A stretch of DNA of 64,000 nucleotides from Saccharicrinis sp963667815 (GCA_963667815.1 OY764021.1); one strand, 5' to 3'. Counted from the stretch's first letter, positions 1-9,175 are shown. The notes: a model not told the origin generated them from the letters alone. Numbers and translations are program-made.

Positions 1-2471
1 ATGCTTTGCATAAGGTTGTTTTTGATGAAAATGATGAGCCTGTTGATTATATTTTTATTGATGCTAATCCTAAATTCTTATCTGCCGTAAAATACAGTTA
101 TAATGAATTAATTAACAAATCAACCAAACAACTATTTCCACAAACAGAAGAAACTTGGATAAAAAGGTTTGGTGAAGTAGCTAAAACCGGAGTACCTATG
201 AAGTTCAGAGAATATTCTGCTGAAATTGGAAAGTACTTTGAAACCACAGTTTTCTCGCCAAAACAAAACTATTTTGCTGCTGTTTTTATGGATGTAACAA
301 AAGAAACTGAATCGTCTTTAAAAATTAAAGAAGCATACGACAAAATCAGAGTTAAAGAAAGCATCTCAAAGAAAATGTTTAACAGCGCTCCTGTTGTTAT
401 GATCATCTTAAATAAAAACTCTGAAATCATTGACATCAATAAAACAGGTTTAGAGTTAATGAAAAAAGATATTTCAAAAGCTTTAGGACTAAGAGGTGGT
501 GACTTTTTATCTTGTATTCATGCTTCTCTGAATAAAAAAGGTTGTGGAAATTCTGCTCAGTGCAATTCATGTATCTTAAACAAAACGGTTAGCAATACAA
601 TAACCTCTAAAGTAAATGCAAACAAAACAGACTTTGACATTCATGTACAAGATGAAAACAATAATGTAAAAACGCTCAATTTTCATGTATCAACAGCCAT
701 TCTTACAGACCAGGAAGATGATAAGATTTTAGTATGCATGGAAAATGTAACATCATTAAAAGAACAAGAATCACAACTTAAAAAACGAAATAACGAAATA
801 AACAAACTATTAACCGGAGCAAAACAGATATTATCAGTTAATGACTTTAACAAAACCATTGATAATATATTCAAATACTGCCAATCACTAACAGGAGCTA
901 CCTCGGGATTTGTTGGTATAAGAGAAAATGATGTTACACAAATCCTTTTCAAAAGCATAAATGGGAAAGACGAATATCTTACGGAACCAATTTCAAAAGC
1001 AAAAAATGAACTACTAAACAACGTATATGAAAAAAAAGAAATCTATATTAACAATCATTACAATAATAACACGCTACCATCGAATCACATATTTGTAAAA
1101 AACATACTCATTGCTCCTATAATTATAAAAAACAAAGCTGTTGGGGTTTTAGCCCTTTCAAATAAACCTACTGATTTTAATATAGATGATGTTAATATTC
1201 TATCCGCCTTTAGTGAACTGGCAGCTTTAAGTTTAAACAACACCAGATCAAATCAATTGATTGAAGAAAGTGAACAAAAATTTAAACAAACTTATTTTAC
1301 GAGTCCTGATGCCATTTCTATAATATCCGCAGATGGTAGATTTATTAATATCAATAATTACTTTACTGAAATGCTTGGCTATACAGAAAGTGACGTCATT
1401 GGAAAAAAATCTTCAGATCTAGGTATTTGGCACAACCCAGAAAAAAGAAAATATTTATACAACATCTTAAATGCTGAAGGCAAGATAAAAAACTTTGAAT
1501 CTCAGTTTAAAACAAAGGACAATACAATCATTACAGCATTAATTTCGGCTTCCATAATAAAGCTAAACAATACCAATCACATATTAGCCATTACCAAAGA
1601 CATTTCGGAGTTAAAACAACAAACCTATTATTTAGATAAGGCTCAGGAAATTGGTCATATTGGTTCGTGGAGTTATGATTTAAGAAAGGAAATATTTACC
1701 TGGTCTGATCAGTGTTATCAAATTTTTGGAATTAAAAACAAAGAATTCATAACCCTGAATCATATTTTGGAGGTTATACACCCAGAAGATCAAAAATTAT
1801 TTTTAGAAAAGTGGCATAATTGCTTAAATGGTGAGATATACACTTTAGATTTTAGAATTATTGTTAATGGTAACATAAAATGGATCTATCAAAAAGTAGA
1901 TATTGAGTTTAACTCTAACAATGAAGTCTCAAAAATTTTTGGTCTGAAAATGGATATTACCCAACGCAAAAATTATGAGTGGCAAATTACTCAAATCAAT
2001 AAACGTTTTAAAGGCTTAGAAGAAATTGTAACATACAAAGCCAATTCAATACCTGATTTATTAGATCACACTCTAGAAAAAGTAATTTCATATACCAATA
2101 GTACTTATGGGGCTATATATCACTATGACGATAAAAAGAATATTTTCTTTTTAAATAATTGGACAAAAGACTACGAACTTACTACAGACTTATCCAATAT
2201 AAATTGCTTAAACCAAGCTGTTACAAGTAAAAAAGCAGTAATTATAAATGACAGTACGAGTAAATACATTTTTTTAAAAAAGAAAATAAAAAATCAGGAT
2301 CAATTAAAATCACTAACAATTCCAATAATGGCAAACGGCAATGTAGTTGCTGTATTATGGGTAGCAAACACCATACATGATTATCACGATTTTCACGCCA
2401 AACAAGTTATGTTACTTTTAGAAACTACCTGGATTATCGTTGAAAAACAACGACTGCAAGAAAGACTATAA
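1..2471 (+). CDS. PAS/GAF multi-domain sensor protein, 5' end outside the window
   Basis: The reading frame is open back to base 1; the first in-frame TTG at base 6 is not a convincing start because upstream codons already read as PAS sequence, so the gene is cut by the window edge. About 820 residues are visible. By fold pattern they are a partial PAS (about 1-105), a PAS with a cysteine cluster (about 125-255, Cys at about 170 then CGNSAQCNSC), a GAF (about 260-420), two more PAS domains (about 425-545 and 550-665, ending MDITQRKNYEW) and a GAF (about 675-815). The protein stops right after the last GAF. No HisKA, HATPase, GGDEF or response-regulator domain follows, and a terminator lies 20 bp downstream. 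It may work by protein-protein signalling, or be a truncated hybrid kinase. Sensor class is secure; ligand and output are unknown. Confidence 0.85.
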   Translation, partial: ALHKVVFDENDEPVDYIFIDANPKFLSAVKYSYNELINKSTKQLFPQTEETWIKRFGEVAKTGVPMKFREYSAEIGKYFETTVFSPKQNYFAAVFMDVTKETESSLKIKEAYDKIRVKESISKKMFNSAPVVMIILNKNSEIIDINKTGLELMKKDISKALGLRGGDFLSCIHASLNKKGCGNSAQCNSCILNKTVSNTITSKVNANKTDFDIHVQDENNNVKTLNFHVSTAILTDQEDDKILVCMENVTSLKEQESQLKKRNNEINKLLTGAKQILSVNDFNKTIDNIFKYCQSLTGATSGFVGIRENDVTQILFKSINGKDEYLTEPISKAKNELLNNVYEKKEIYINNHYNNNTLPSNHIFVKNILIAPIIIKNKAVGVLALSNKPTDFNIDDVNILSAFSELAALSLNNTRSNQLIEESEQKFKQTYFTSPDAISIISADGRFININNYFTEMLGYTESDVIGKKSSDLGIWHNPEKRKYLYNILNAEGKIKNFESQFKTKDNTIITALISASIIKLNNTNHILAITKDISELKQQTYYLDKAQEIGHIGSWSYDLRKEIFTWSDQCYQIFGIKNKEFITLNHILEVIHPEDQKLFLEKWHNCLNGEIYTLDFRIIVNGNIKWIYQKVDIEFNSNNEVSKIFGLKMDITQRKNYEWQITQINKRFKGLEEIVTYKANSIPDLLDHTLEKVISYTNSTYGAIYHYDDKKNIFFLNNWTKDYELTTDLSNINCLNQAVTSKKAVIINDSTSKYIFLKKKIKNQDQLKSLTIPIMANGNVVAVLWVANTIHDYHDFHAKQVMLLLETTWIIVEKQRLQERL

Positions 2472-2491
2472 ATTCAAACTAATAAATAATA

Positions 2492-2529
2492 AAAGGAGGT
2501 TGACTTTATATTAAGTAACAACCTCCTTT
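2492..2529. terminator. Bidirectional terminator between the PAS/GAF gene and the ABC exporter
   Basis: Perfect 11-bp inverted repeat AAAGGAGGTTG / CAACCTCCTTT (2492-2502 and 2519-2529) with a 16-nt loop, flanked by AT-rich tails on both sides. It lies between two converging genes and can serve both. The AAGGAGG inside it is stem sequence, not a ribosome binding site. Confidence 0.8.
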
Positions 2530-2562
2530 ATAATTTTATATCGAACTTGGGTTAATATTTTA

Positions 2563-4383
2563 TTATCGAACTTGCAGTTCATGCAATTTACTATACGTTC
2601 CTCCCATTGCTACTAATTCATCATGTGTTCCTTTCTCCACAATTTCACCCTCATTAAATACACATATCAAATCTGCATTTCTAACAGTAGAAAGTCTGTG
2701 AGCAATAACAATAGAAGTTCTGGAACTCATCAAGTTCTCTAGAGCCTCCTGAACCAATTTTTCAGATTCTGTATCTAAGGCTGATGTTGCTTCATCTAAA
2801 ATGAGAATATCCGGATTTTTAAGAATAGCCCTGGCAATACTAATTCGTTGACGTTGTCCTCCTGATAGCTTACCTCCTCTATCTCCTACCAAGGTCTGAT
2901 AACCATCTTCTGTTTGCATTATAAACTCATGCGCATTGGCAACCTGTGCTGCTTTTTCAACTGCTTCCTGAGTTGCATTCTCAACACCAAAGGCAATATT
3001 ATTAAAAAAGGTATCGTTAAATAATATAGCCTCTTGGTTTACATTTCCCATTAATCCTCTTAAATCGTGGACTTTTATATCTTTAATATTAATTCCATCT
3101 ATAGTAATAGTCCCATCTTGAACATCATGAAATCGAGGTAATAAATCAACAAAAGTTGTTTTTCCTGATCCGGACTGCCCCACAAGAGCTACCATCTTTC
3201 CTTTTTCAATAGTCAAAGAAACATTTCTTAAGACTTTATTATCATTGTAACCAAAAGAAACATTATTATACTGAATCTTGTCCTCAAATTTATTCTTTGA
3301 TTGACTACCATCTTGCTCTAAAATTTTATTATCTGCTAACAAAATTTTATCAATACGCTCCATAGCAGCTAAACCCTTTTGTATATTAAAAAAGCCGGTA
3401 GAAAATTGTTTTGCCGGGTTAATAATCTGATAAAAAATACCGATATAAGCCATAAATGTAGCTCCTCCAAATGAGGCACTATCATCGGTAACTACATAAG
3501 CTCCATACCATACTAACACCACAATTACAACTGTTCCAAGAAATTCACTCATAGGATGAGCCATTTGATATCTTCTTCGAACTTTATTCATAATCAAACG
3601 ATAGTTTTCCGTTTCAGCCTCAAATCTATTGGTTACACTTTTTTCGGCATTAAATGCCTTAATTATTCTTAGTCCACCAATAGACTCATCTAAAATTCCT
3701 AAAATACTTCCCATCAAAGATTGAGAAACCTTAGATTTTCGTTTTAAAGATTTTCCTGTTTTTCCAATAATCCATCCTGCTATTGGTAACATAACAAAAA
3801 CAAAAATGGTAAGCTTATAACTCATGATAACCATTGCACCTACAGACACCAATATAATTACAGGATTTTTAAGCAACATGTTTATTGAAGACATTATTGA
3901 ATTTTCTACCTCTGTAACATCTCCGGTAGCCCTGGAAAGCACATCGCCTTTTTTTTCTTCTGAATAAAACCCTAATGGTAACGACATTAGCTTATCAAAC
4001 AACTGCAATCTGATGTCTTTTACAACATTGTTTCTTATGTCTACAGTTTGATGAGCTGCCAAATATGTAAAGCCTACTTTTAAAAATGTAGTAAACAAAA
4101 TCAACACACCAATAAATGGCATTATAGCTAAAACCCCATATTCTAATTTTATTTGAGTAATATAAAAATACAGGTTGTTCTCTAATGCATCTTTTGTCAA
4201 TTCCCAAGGAACGAGATTCATTATTTCATGAGTTTTTTGAAATAATACATTGAGCATTGGAATCATAAATAGCATTGCCACAACTGAAAACAATGCAGAA
4301 AGTAAATTGAATAATACACTCAATATTAATTGACGCTTATATGGTGGGATAAAGCGTTTTAGAATCTTAAAAAAATCTCTCAT
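2563..4383 (-). CDS. ABC exporter, MsbA-like (fused permease and ATPase)
   Basis: 606 residues, the normal size for a half-transporter of the type I exporter family. The N-terminal half (to about 340) has six hydrophobic membrane segments. The C-terminal half is the ATPase, with Walker A GQSGSGKTT (about 400-408), ABC signature LSGGQRQR (about 503-511), Walker B ILILDEATSALD and the H-loop IVIAHRLST. Such homodimers export lipids such as lipid A core, or drugs and peptides, across the inner membrane. The MsbA-like reading is the usual one for this family in Bacteroidota but the substrate cannot be read from sequence. The ATG at 4381-4383 is the natural start. A -7 candidate (TATGTTTG on the minus strand) lies at 4438-4445 inside the tail of the purB terminator. 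Confidence 0.88.
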   Translation of the reverse strand: MRDFFKILKRFIPPYKRQLILSVLFNLLSALFSVVAMLFMIPMLNVLFQKTHEIMNLVPWELTKDALENNLYFYITQIKLEYGVLAIMPFIGVLILFTTFLKVGFTYLAAHQTVDIRNNVVKDIRLQLFDKLMSLPLGFYSEEKKGDVLSRATGDVTEVENSIMSSINMLLKNPVIILVSVGAMVIMSYKLTIFVFVMLPIAGWIIGKTGKSLKRKSKVSQSLMGSILGILDESIGGLRIIKAFNAEKSVTNRFEAETENYRLIMNKVRRRYQMAHPMSEFLGTVVIVVLVWYGAYVVTDDSASFGGATFMAYIGIFYQIINPAKQFSTGFFNIQKGLAAMERIDKILLADNKILEQDGSQSKNKFEDKIQYNNVSFGYNDNKVLRNVSLTIEKGKMVALVGQSGSGKTTFVDLLPRFHDVQDGTITIDGINIKDIKVHDLRGLMGNVNQEAILFNDTFFNNIAFGVENATQEAVEKAAQVANAHEFIMQTEDGYQTLVGDRGGKLSGGQRQRISIARAILKNPDILILDEATSALDTESEKLVQEALENLMSSRTSIVIAHRLSTVRNADLICVFNEGEIVEKGTHDELVAMGGTYSKLHELQVR

Positions 4384-4437
4384 TATTATAAATAGTAATT
4401 AAACACCTGATTATTAACAATCAGAAGATGACTTATA

Positions 4438-4445
4438 CAAACATA
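4438..4445 (-). promoter_or_regulatory. Candidate -7 box for the ABC exporter
   Basis: The minus strand reads TATGTTTG, a full match to the Bacteroidota -7 consensus TAnnTTTG, 55 bp upstream of the exporter ATG. A -33 TTTG is not found at about 19 bp; the nearest TTTG is 14 bp away. The box abuts the T-run of the preceding purB terminator. Confidence 0.45.
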
Positions 4446-4486
4446 AAAAAAGTCAGCTGCAAATGTAATTTTATGCGAGCTGACTT
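4445..4486 (-). terminator. Rho-independent terminator of purB
   Basis: On the minus strand the arms AAGTCAGCT / AGCTGACTT (4478-4486 and 4450-4458, 9 bp perfect) are followed by a run of T. It starts 24 bp after the purB stop codon. Confidence 0.85.
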
Positions 4487-4509
4487 CAAAAATTTTTATG
4501 CTGAAATGG

Positions 4510-5856
4510 TTACATTCCTGTATAAGATTGAGGAGAGATAGAACGAAGTTCTTCTTTAATTTCCTCTGACACATCTAACCCATTAATAAACTCTGCGATA
4601 GTTTTGGCATTAATACCTTCATTGGTGCGAGTTAAGGCTTTTAAAGCTTCATATGGATTTGGATAAGCTTCTCTTCTCAAAATAGTTTGAATAGCTTCTG
4701 CTACAACAGCCCAGTTTGCTTCTAAATCACGATTGATCGCATCTTTATTTAATAATAGTTTACCTAATCCTTTTTGTAAAGATTTAATTGCAATTACTGT
4801 ATGCGCAATCGGTACACCAATATTTCTTAATACAGTAGAGTCTGTTAAGTCTCTTTGTAATCTTGATACTGGTAATTTTGCAGATAAGTGCTCAAATATT
4901 GAATTTGCAATACCTAAGTTTCCTTCAGCATTTTCAAAATCAATAGGATTTACTTTATGAGGCATTGCACTAGAACCTACTTCACCCTTTTTAATTTTTT
5001 GCTTGAAATATTCCATCATAACATAGGTCCAGAAATCTCTGGATAAATCAAGCATAATTGTATTGATGCGTTTTATATTATCAAAGATAGCACCTAAATT
5101 ATCATAGTTTGATATTTGCGTAGTATATTGTTCTCTATCTAGTTTAAGTACATCATTCACAAAATGATTTCCAAAGTCAATCCAATTAATATCTGGATAT
5201 GCTACCTTATGCGCATTAAAATTACCTGTAGCCCCACCAAATTTAGCAGAACAAGGAATTCCTTTTAATAACGAAAGCTGCGTTTGTAAACGATCAACAA
5301 AAACCATCATTTCTTTACCTAATCGGGTTGGTGATGCTGGTTGACCGTGTGTTTTTGCTAACATAGAAATTTCTTTCCACTCTGTAGCTAAGTCGTTTAA
5401 TTGACTAATTAATTCCTCAAGAAGAGGATAATATATTTCATTTACAGCATCTCTTAATGAGTAAGGAACTGCCGTATTATTAATATCCTGAGATGTTAAT
5501 CCAAAATGAATAAACTCTTTAAACTTTTCAAGTTTTAAAGCATCAAATTTTTCTTTAATAAAATACTCAACCGCTTTAACATCATGGTTAGTTACGCCTT
5601 CAATTTCTTTAATTCTCTCTGCATCTTCCAATTGAAACTCTTTATAGATGTTTCTTAAATCACCATACAAAGATTTATCAAAATCAGCTAATTGAGGTAG
5701 AGGATGCTCACAAAGCGTAATAAAATATTCAATTTCAACAAGAACCCGATAACGGATTAAAGCATATTCTGAGAAATAAAGTGCTAATCCATCTACTTTA
5801 CTTCTATATCTTCCGTCAACCGGAGAAATGGCGGTTAATAACTGAATGTCCATCAT
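4510..5856 (-). CDS. purB: Adenylosuccinate lyase
   Basis: 448 residues, the usual length. Catalyses two steps of purine synthesis: SAICAR to AICAR plus fumarate, and adenylosuccinate to AMP plus fumarate; cytoplasmic. The fumarase/aspartase superfamily signature is present as GSSAMPHKVNPIDFENAEGN at about 295-315, including the catalytic-loop serine. The N-terminus LTAISPVDGRY and the TSQDIN and KTHGQPASPT blocks are typical of the long bacterial PurB. Two adjacent ATG codons (5856 and 5853) both fit. A promoter candidate sits just upstream and a strong terminator follows, so it looks monocistronic. Identification is secure. Confidence 0.97.
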   Translation of the reverse strand: MMDIQLLTAISPVDGRYRSKVDGLALYFSEYALIRYRVLVEIEYFITLCEHPLPQLADFDKSLYGDLRNIYKEFQLEDAERIKEIEGVTNHDVKAVEYFIKEKFDALKLEKFKEFIHFGLTSQDINNTAVPYSLRDAVNEIYYPLLEELISQLNDLATEWKEISMLAKTHGQPASPTRLGKEMMVFVDRLQTQLSLLKGIPCSAKFGGATGNFNAHKVAYPDINWIDFGNHFVNDVLKLDREQYTTQISNYDNLGAIFDNIKRINTIMLDLSRDFWTYVMMEYFKQKIKKGEVGSSAMPHKVNPIDFENAEGNLGIANSIFEHLSAKLPVSRLQRDLTDSTVLRNIGVPIAHTVIAIKSLQKGLGKLLLNKDAINRDLEANWAVVAEAIQTILRREAYPNPYEALKALTRTNEGINAKTIAEFINGLDVSEEIKEELRSISPQSYTGM

Positions 5857-5878
5857 TAAATTTATGTTTTTAAAACTG

Positions 5879-5909
5879 CAAAATTAATACTTTTTTGTTA
5901 GATAGTAAA
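5879..5909 (-). promoter_or_regulatory. Candidate purB promoter
   Basis: The minus strand reads TTTA (5906-5909), 19 bp, then TAATTTTG (5879-5886), close to the Bacteroidota consensus TTTG-N19-TAnnTTTG. The predicted start of transcription is near 5872, about 15 nt before the ATG. Confidence 0.5.
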
Positions 5910-6010
5910 TTCTCATTCAACTGTTTTAATTCTGAAGTATACAGGATTGCTTATACAACATCAAACTTCTGTATATTTTTAATATTATTGTAATAAATAA
6001 TAATACTCTT

Positions 6011-6796
6011 ATGACGTTTGCAAAAGGACTTAAACTTGGTATTCAGAGTTACTCTAAAGCATATCAATTCATTAAAAAACACAAACTGACATGGTACTTT
6101 CTGTTTCCACTGGTATTAAATATTATATTATTTACAGTGGGTTATAGTTCTACAGTTTCGTTAAGTGCAAAATGGTTTGTATATGTTACTGACTGGCTAA
6201 ACATTGGCTCCTGGGATTTTTGGGGTTCAGGATTTCTATCATCTATGCTGCTGTTTTTCCTAAATATCGTATTACGATTGTTATTCATTATCATATTTGC
6301 TTATATAGGAGGCTATGTTGTAATTATATTAATGTCTCCTGTCTTCGCTATACTATCAGAAAAAGTTGAAACTATTTTAACTGGTAACGAATACCCTTTC
6401 GAATTCAATCAATTTATTAATGACATTTGGCGTGGGATTAAATTGGCAACAAGAAACTTTTTTATAGAATTACTATTTACTGTTGTGCTTCTAATATTAA
6501 GTTTTGTTCCGATAGTTGGATTATTTACAAGTCTGACTTTATTTATTATATCCTCATATTTTTATGGATTTTCGTTTATAGATTTTTCCTTGGAAAGGAA
6601 AAAATTAAATATGAATGAAAGTATAGCATTTGTTAAAACCAATAAAGGACTCGCTATTGGAAATGGAACTATATTTTCACTTGTGCTACTAATACCATTT
6701 GTTGGTGTTTTAGTTTCAGGTTTTGTATCTATTATTGCCTTAGTTGCTGCCACAATCGCAACCACTGAAACTATAGTTATAAAACAAAATGAATAA
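6011..6796 (+). CDS. EI24 / CysZ-like integral membrane protein
   Basis: 261 residues. Resembles the EI24 domain family (Pfam EI24, which includes the sulfate permease CysZ): a soluble-looking N-terminus FAKGLKLGIQSYSKAYQFI, then several long hydrophobic stretches (about 28-50, 75-110, 150-185, 220-255) with the characteristic GGYVVIILMSPVFAILSEKVE segment after the third. The cellular role in Bacteroidota is not established; sulfate transport is only known for the enterobacterial member. It faces purB divergently and lies 72 bp upstream of the NfeD-type gene in the same direction, so the two may be cotranscribed. Confidence 0.75.
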   Translation: MTFAKGLKLGIQSYSKAYQFIKKHKLTWYFLFPLVLNIILFTVGYSSTVSLSAKWFVYVTDWLNIGSWDFWGSGFLSSMLLFFLNIVLRLLFIIIFAYIGGYVVIILMSPVFAILSEKVETILTGNEYPFEFNQFINDIWRGIKLATRNFFIELLFTVVLLILSFVPIVGLFTSLTLFIISSYFYGFSFIDFSLERKKLNMNESIAFVKTNKGLAIGNGTIFSLVLLIPFVGVLVSGFVSIIALVAATIATTETIVIKQNE

Positions 6797-6868
6797 TTTT
6801 TTCTAAACAAAGCGATTATTAACTACGAATAATTAAATTTATACAAACAAAGATTAAAGATTCACCTG

Positions 6869-8263
6869 ATGAACAGACATATTATTTTAAGCTTATTTCT
6901 AACCTTTATTTCGTTAAACTTACTATCTCAAAATGATAGTATTAAAGATCCAACTCTTATATACAAGTTTGATATAAAAAGAGAGATTGGGAGTACATCG
7001 TGGATTCATACCCAGCATGCTTTTGAGGAAGCAACTGAATTAGAGGCAGAGGTAATTTTACTCCACCTGAATACTTATGGAGGTCAGGTAGTCTTTGCGG
7101 ATTCAATCAGAACTAAAATTTTGAACAGTAAAATACCAGTTCACGTTTTTATCGATAACAACGCAGCATCTGCAGGTGCTTTAATATCCATTGCTTGTGA
7201 CAGCATATATATGCGCCCCGGAGCAAATATTGGTGCTGCAACTGTAGTAAACCAATCCGGAGAAAAAATGCCAGATAAATACCAGAGTTATATGCGATCA
7301 ACCATTAGAGCTACAGCTGAAGCACATGGTAAAGACACCATAGTACATGGAACTGATACAACTTTGGTTTGGAAAAGAGATCCTATCATAGCAGAAGCTA
7401 TGGTGGATGAAAGAGTTTATATTGAAAGTGTAATTGATACTGGAAAAATATTAACTTTCACTACGCTTGAAGCTATAAAAAACGGTTATTGCGAAGGTCA
7501 GGCTGAAAGTATTAAAGAAGTAATAGATAAACTTGGTTATAAAGAGTACCAGCTAGTTGAATATAAGCCATCTTTCTACAGTGGTTTAAAAGGTTTTTTA
7601 ACTAATCCCGTTTTTCATGGAATATTAATTCTTGTTATTATAGGCGGACTTTACTTTGAGTTACAATCTCCTGGTATTGGTTTTCCTTTACTTGCATCAG
7701 CTATTGCTGCTGTATTATATTTTGCACCTCTTTATATTGATGGTTTAGCCGCTAACTGGGAAATTATCATATTCCTAATTGGTATTGTTTTAATTGTACT
7801 GGAAATCTTTGTTGTACCTGGCTTTGGAATAACTGGTATTTCAGGTATTATATTGGTATTTGGGGGATTAACACTCAGTTTGGTTGATAATGTTGTTTTT
7901 GACTTTTCAAATGTTCCTGGAAAAGAAATGCTAATGGCTCTAATTATTGTAGCGGCAGGTACATTTCTATCGTTTATCATAGCAATTCCTTTAAGTGAGA
8001 AACTATTTTCAACCGGCCCATTAGCCAAAGTTGCTTTACAAACATCTCAAAAGATTGAAGAAGGTTATATAAGTGTGGATGCAGAACCTAAAAGTTTGGT
8101 TGGTACCGAAGGAATAGCTCAAACTACCCTCAGACCATCAGGCAAAGTCATTATTAACGATGAATTATACGATGCTGTAGCTCAAATTGGAATGATTGAT
8201 AAAGGAGAAAAGATTATTGTTACCCATTATGCATCGGGTCAATTGTACGTTGTTAAGGCATAA
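6869..8263 (+). CDS. NfeD-family membrane-bound ClpP-class serine protease
   Basis: 464 residues with a signal peptide (about 1-20). A periplasmic ClpP-like protease domain (about 30-230) has the glycine-rich TYGGQV strand, the nucleophile serine in NNAASAGALISIACD and the downstream lysine region MPDKYQSYMRS. Four to five membrane segments follow (about 250-385), then a C-terminal OB-fold NfeD domain (about 400-464, VGTEGIAQTTLRPSGKV). This is the long NfeD1b-type layout. Family members are linked to membrane protein quality control and often sit beside stomatin/flotillin genes; none is seen next to it here. Probably transcribed with the EI24 gene upstream. Confidence 0.88.
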   Translation: MNRHIILSLFLTFISLNLLSQNDSIKDPTLIYKFDIKREIGSTSWIHTQHAFEEATELEAEVILLHLNTYGGQVVFADSIRTKILNSKIPVHVFIDNNAASAGALISIACDSIYMRPGANIGAATVVNQSGEKMPDKYQSYMRSTIRATAEAHGKDTIVHGTDTTLVWKRDPIIAEAMVDERVYIESVIDTGKILTFTTLEAIKNGYCEGQAESIKEVIDKLGYKEYQLVEYKPSFYSGLKGFLTNPVFHGILILVIIGGLYFELQSPGIGFPLLASAIAAVLYFAPLYIDGLAANWEIIIFLIGIVLIVLEIFVVPGFGITGISGIILVFGGLTLSLVDNVVFDFSNVPGKEMLMALIIVAAGTFLSFIIAIPLSEKLFSTGPLAKVALQTSQKIEEGYISVDAEPKSLVGTEGIAQTTLRPSGKVIINDELYDAVAQIGMIDKGEKIIVTHYASGQLYVVKA

Positions 8264-8412
8264 TTTGGTTAAATGAAAAATATTGTTAAAATTTGATAAT
8301 TATCATATAAAAAAGTAAACTTTTTCATCAATATTGAAGTACAAATTAATAGTGTTTGAATCATATAAAACAGTTATATTTATTGTTACTAAAGATTAAG
8401 GAGGACGTTGTT

Positions 8413-8622
8413 ATGAAAGAGAAGAATCTTAAAAATTCAAATAAGAATATTTCTTCATACGAAAATTTAGAAGGAAAAAGTGCCCCAAAACCAAGTGCTG
8501 CTAACAGAAATAAAAATTTTAAAATTCAAGAGGAATTAGCTGATGACTTTGGTGAAGTTTTAGGTGATGGTTTTCATGGTTTGGATGATGACTATTACTT
8601 TGACGAAGATGATTTATATTAA
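8413..8622 (+). CDS. Small protein with acidic aromatic tail (paralogue of the next gene)
   Basis: 69 residues from ATG 8413. A TTG 19 codons upstream is in frame, but the ATG is preceded at 8 nt by AAGGAGG (8398-8404), a full Shine-Dalgarno, which fixes the start. The N-terminal half is basic and polar (Lys/Asn/Ser-rich), and the C-terminal half is acidic, ending DDDYYFDEDDLY. There is no signal peptide, membrane segment or cysteine. It resembles the protein at 8878-9099: an MKxK start, a mid-segment EL followed by acidic residues, and a YY-x-DEDD-x-Y tail. I do not recognise the family. The charge split suggests a soluble protein that binds a nucleic-acid or protein partner, but that is inference. 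Confidence 0.7.
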   Translation: MKEKNLKNSNKNISSYENLEGKSAPKPSAANRNKNFKIQEELADDFGEVLGDGFHGLDDDYYFDEDDLY

Positions 8623-8877
8623 AAAAACAAAGTGAAAATTATTATTATTTTTTATTGCATTTTTTTTAATATTTATCTTGATAAAATATTTTTTTTACTT
8701 AAAATTATACCATCAAAATGATTGATTAAAATTCAATCAAAAAAATTACTATTTATTATTATTAGAATTTTTCAAAGAGTTGAAATATAGTTAAATATAA
8801 GTATATTAACCTTGGCTCAACACCGGCCTACAAACAAAATAATGTGGTGTTTAGTAAAATTTTAGTGCTTAGTAATT

Positions 8878-9099
8878 ATGAAATCGAAACATGACCAGCA
8901 TAAGAAGAACAAGCGTTCTGCTTATGATGAAGTTAATGACAGAAATGGGCTTAGACCTGTTAAACCAAAATCCGGAAAATCCAAGAGACTTTCCATTTAC
9001 GATGAACTTGATGAAGAGATGGATCTTGAATTAGATGATTACTCATTCAGAAACACGGATTTTGAGGATAATTATTATGATGACGAGGATGATTATTAG
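8878..9099 (+). CDS. Small protein with acidic aromatic tail (paralogue of the previous gene)
   Basis: 73 residues. A strongly basic first half (MKSKHDQHKKNKR, then KPKSGKSKR) and an acidic second half ending NYYDDEDDY. It aligns loosely with the product of 8413-8622, best at the C-terminal YY-D-DEDD-Y tail, so the two look like a tandem duplication. Unlike that gene it has no Shine-Dalgarno; the ATG is preceded by an AT-rich stretch. The 255-bp gap between them is extremely AT-rich and contains the short repeat AACACC...GGTGTT (8819-8852). A terminator follows at 9142. Function unknown. Confidence 0.65.
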   Translation: MKSKHDQHKKNKRSAYDEVNDRNGLRPVKPKSGKSKRLSIYDELDEEMDLELDDYSFRNTDFEDNYYDDEDDY

Positions 9100-9141
9100 C
9101 AATCACTAAACCTTGCTTCTTTTTTGGAACGAAATTAAACC

Positions 9142-9175
9142 AGGCTTTGTTTTAACGAAAACAAGGCCTTTATTG
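9142..9175 (+). terminator. Terminator after the acidic-tail pair
   Basis: Arms AGGCTTTGTTTT (9142-9153) and AAAACAAGGCCT (9158-9169), 12 bp with one G-T pair and an AACG loop, followed by TTATTG. It lies 42 bp after the stop at 9099. Confidence 0.75.

Noticed and set aside
2492..2502. AAGGAGG as a ribosome binding site
   Set aside because: It is one arm of a perfect terminator and no start codon follows at the right distance.
2380..2560. Frameshift that removed a kinase domain from the PAS/GAF protein
   Set aside because: A terminator follows 20 bp after the stop and no kinase motif appears in any frame before the next gene.
4386..4574. Minus-strand ORF upstream of the ABC exporter
   Set aside because: It covers the purB terminator and the end of purB in another frame, so it cannot be a real gene.
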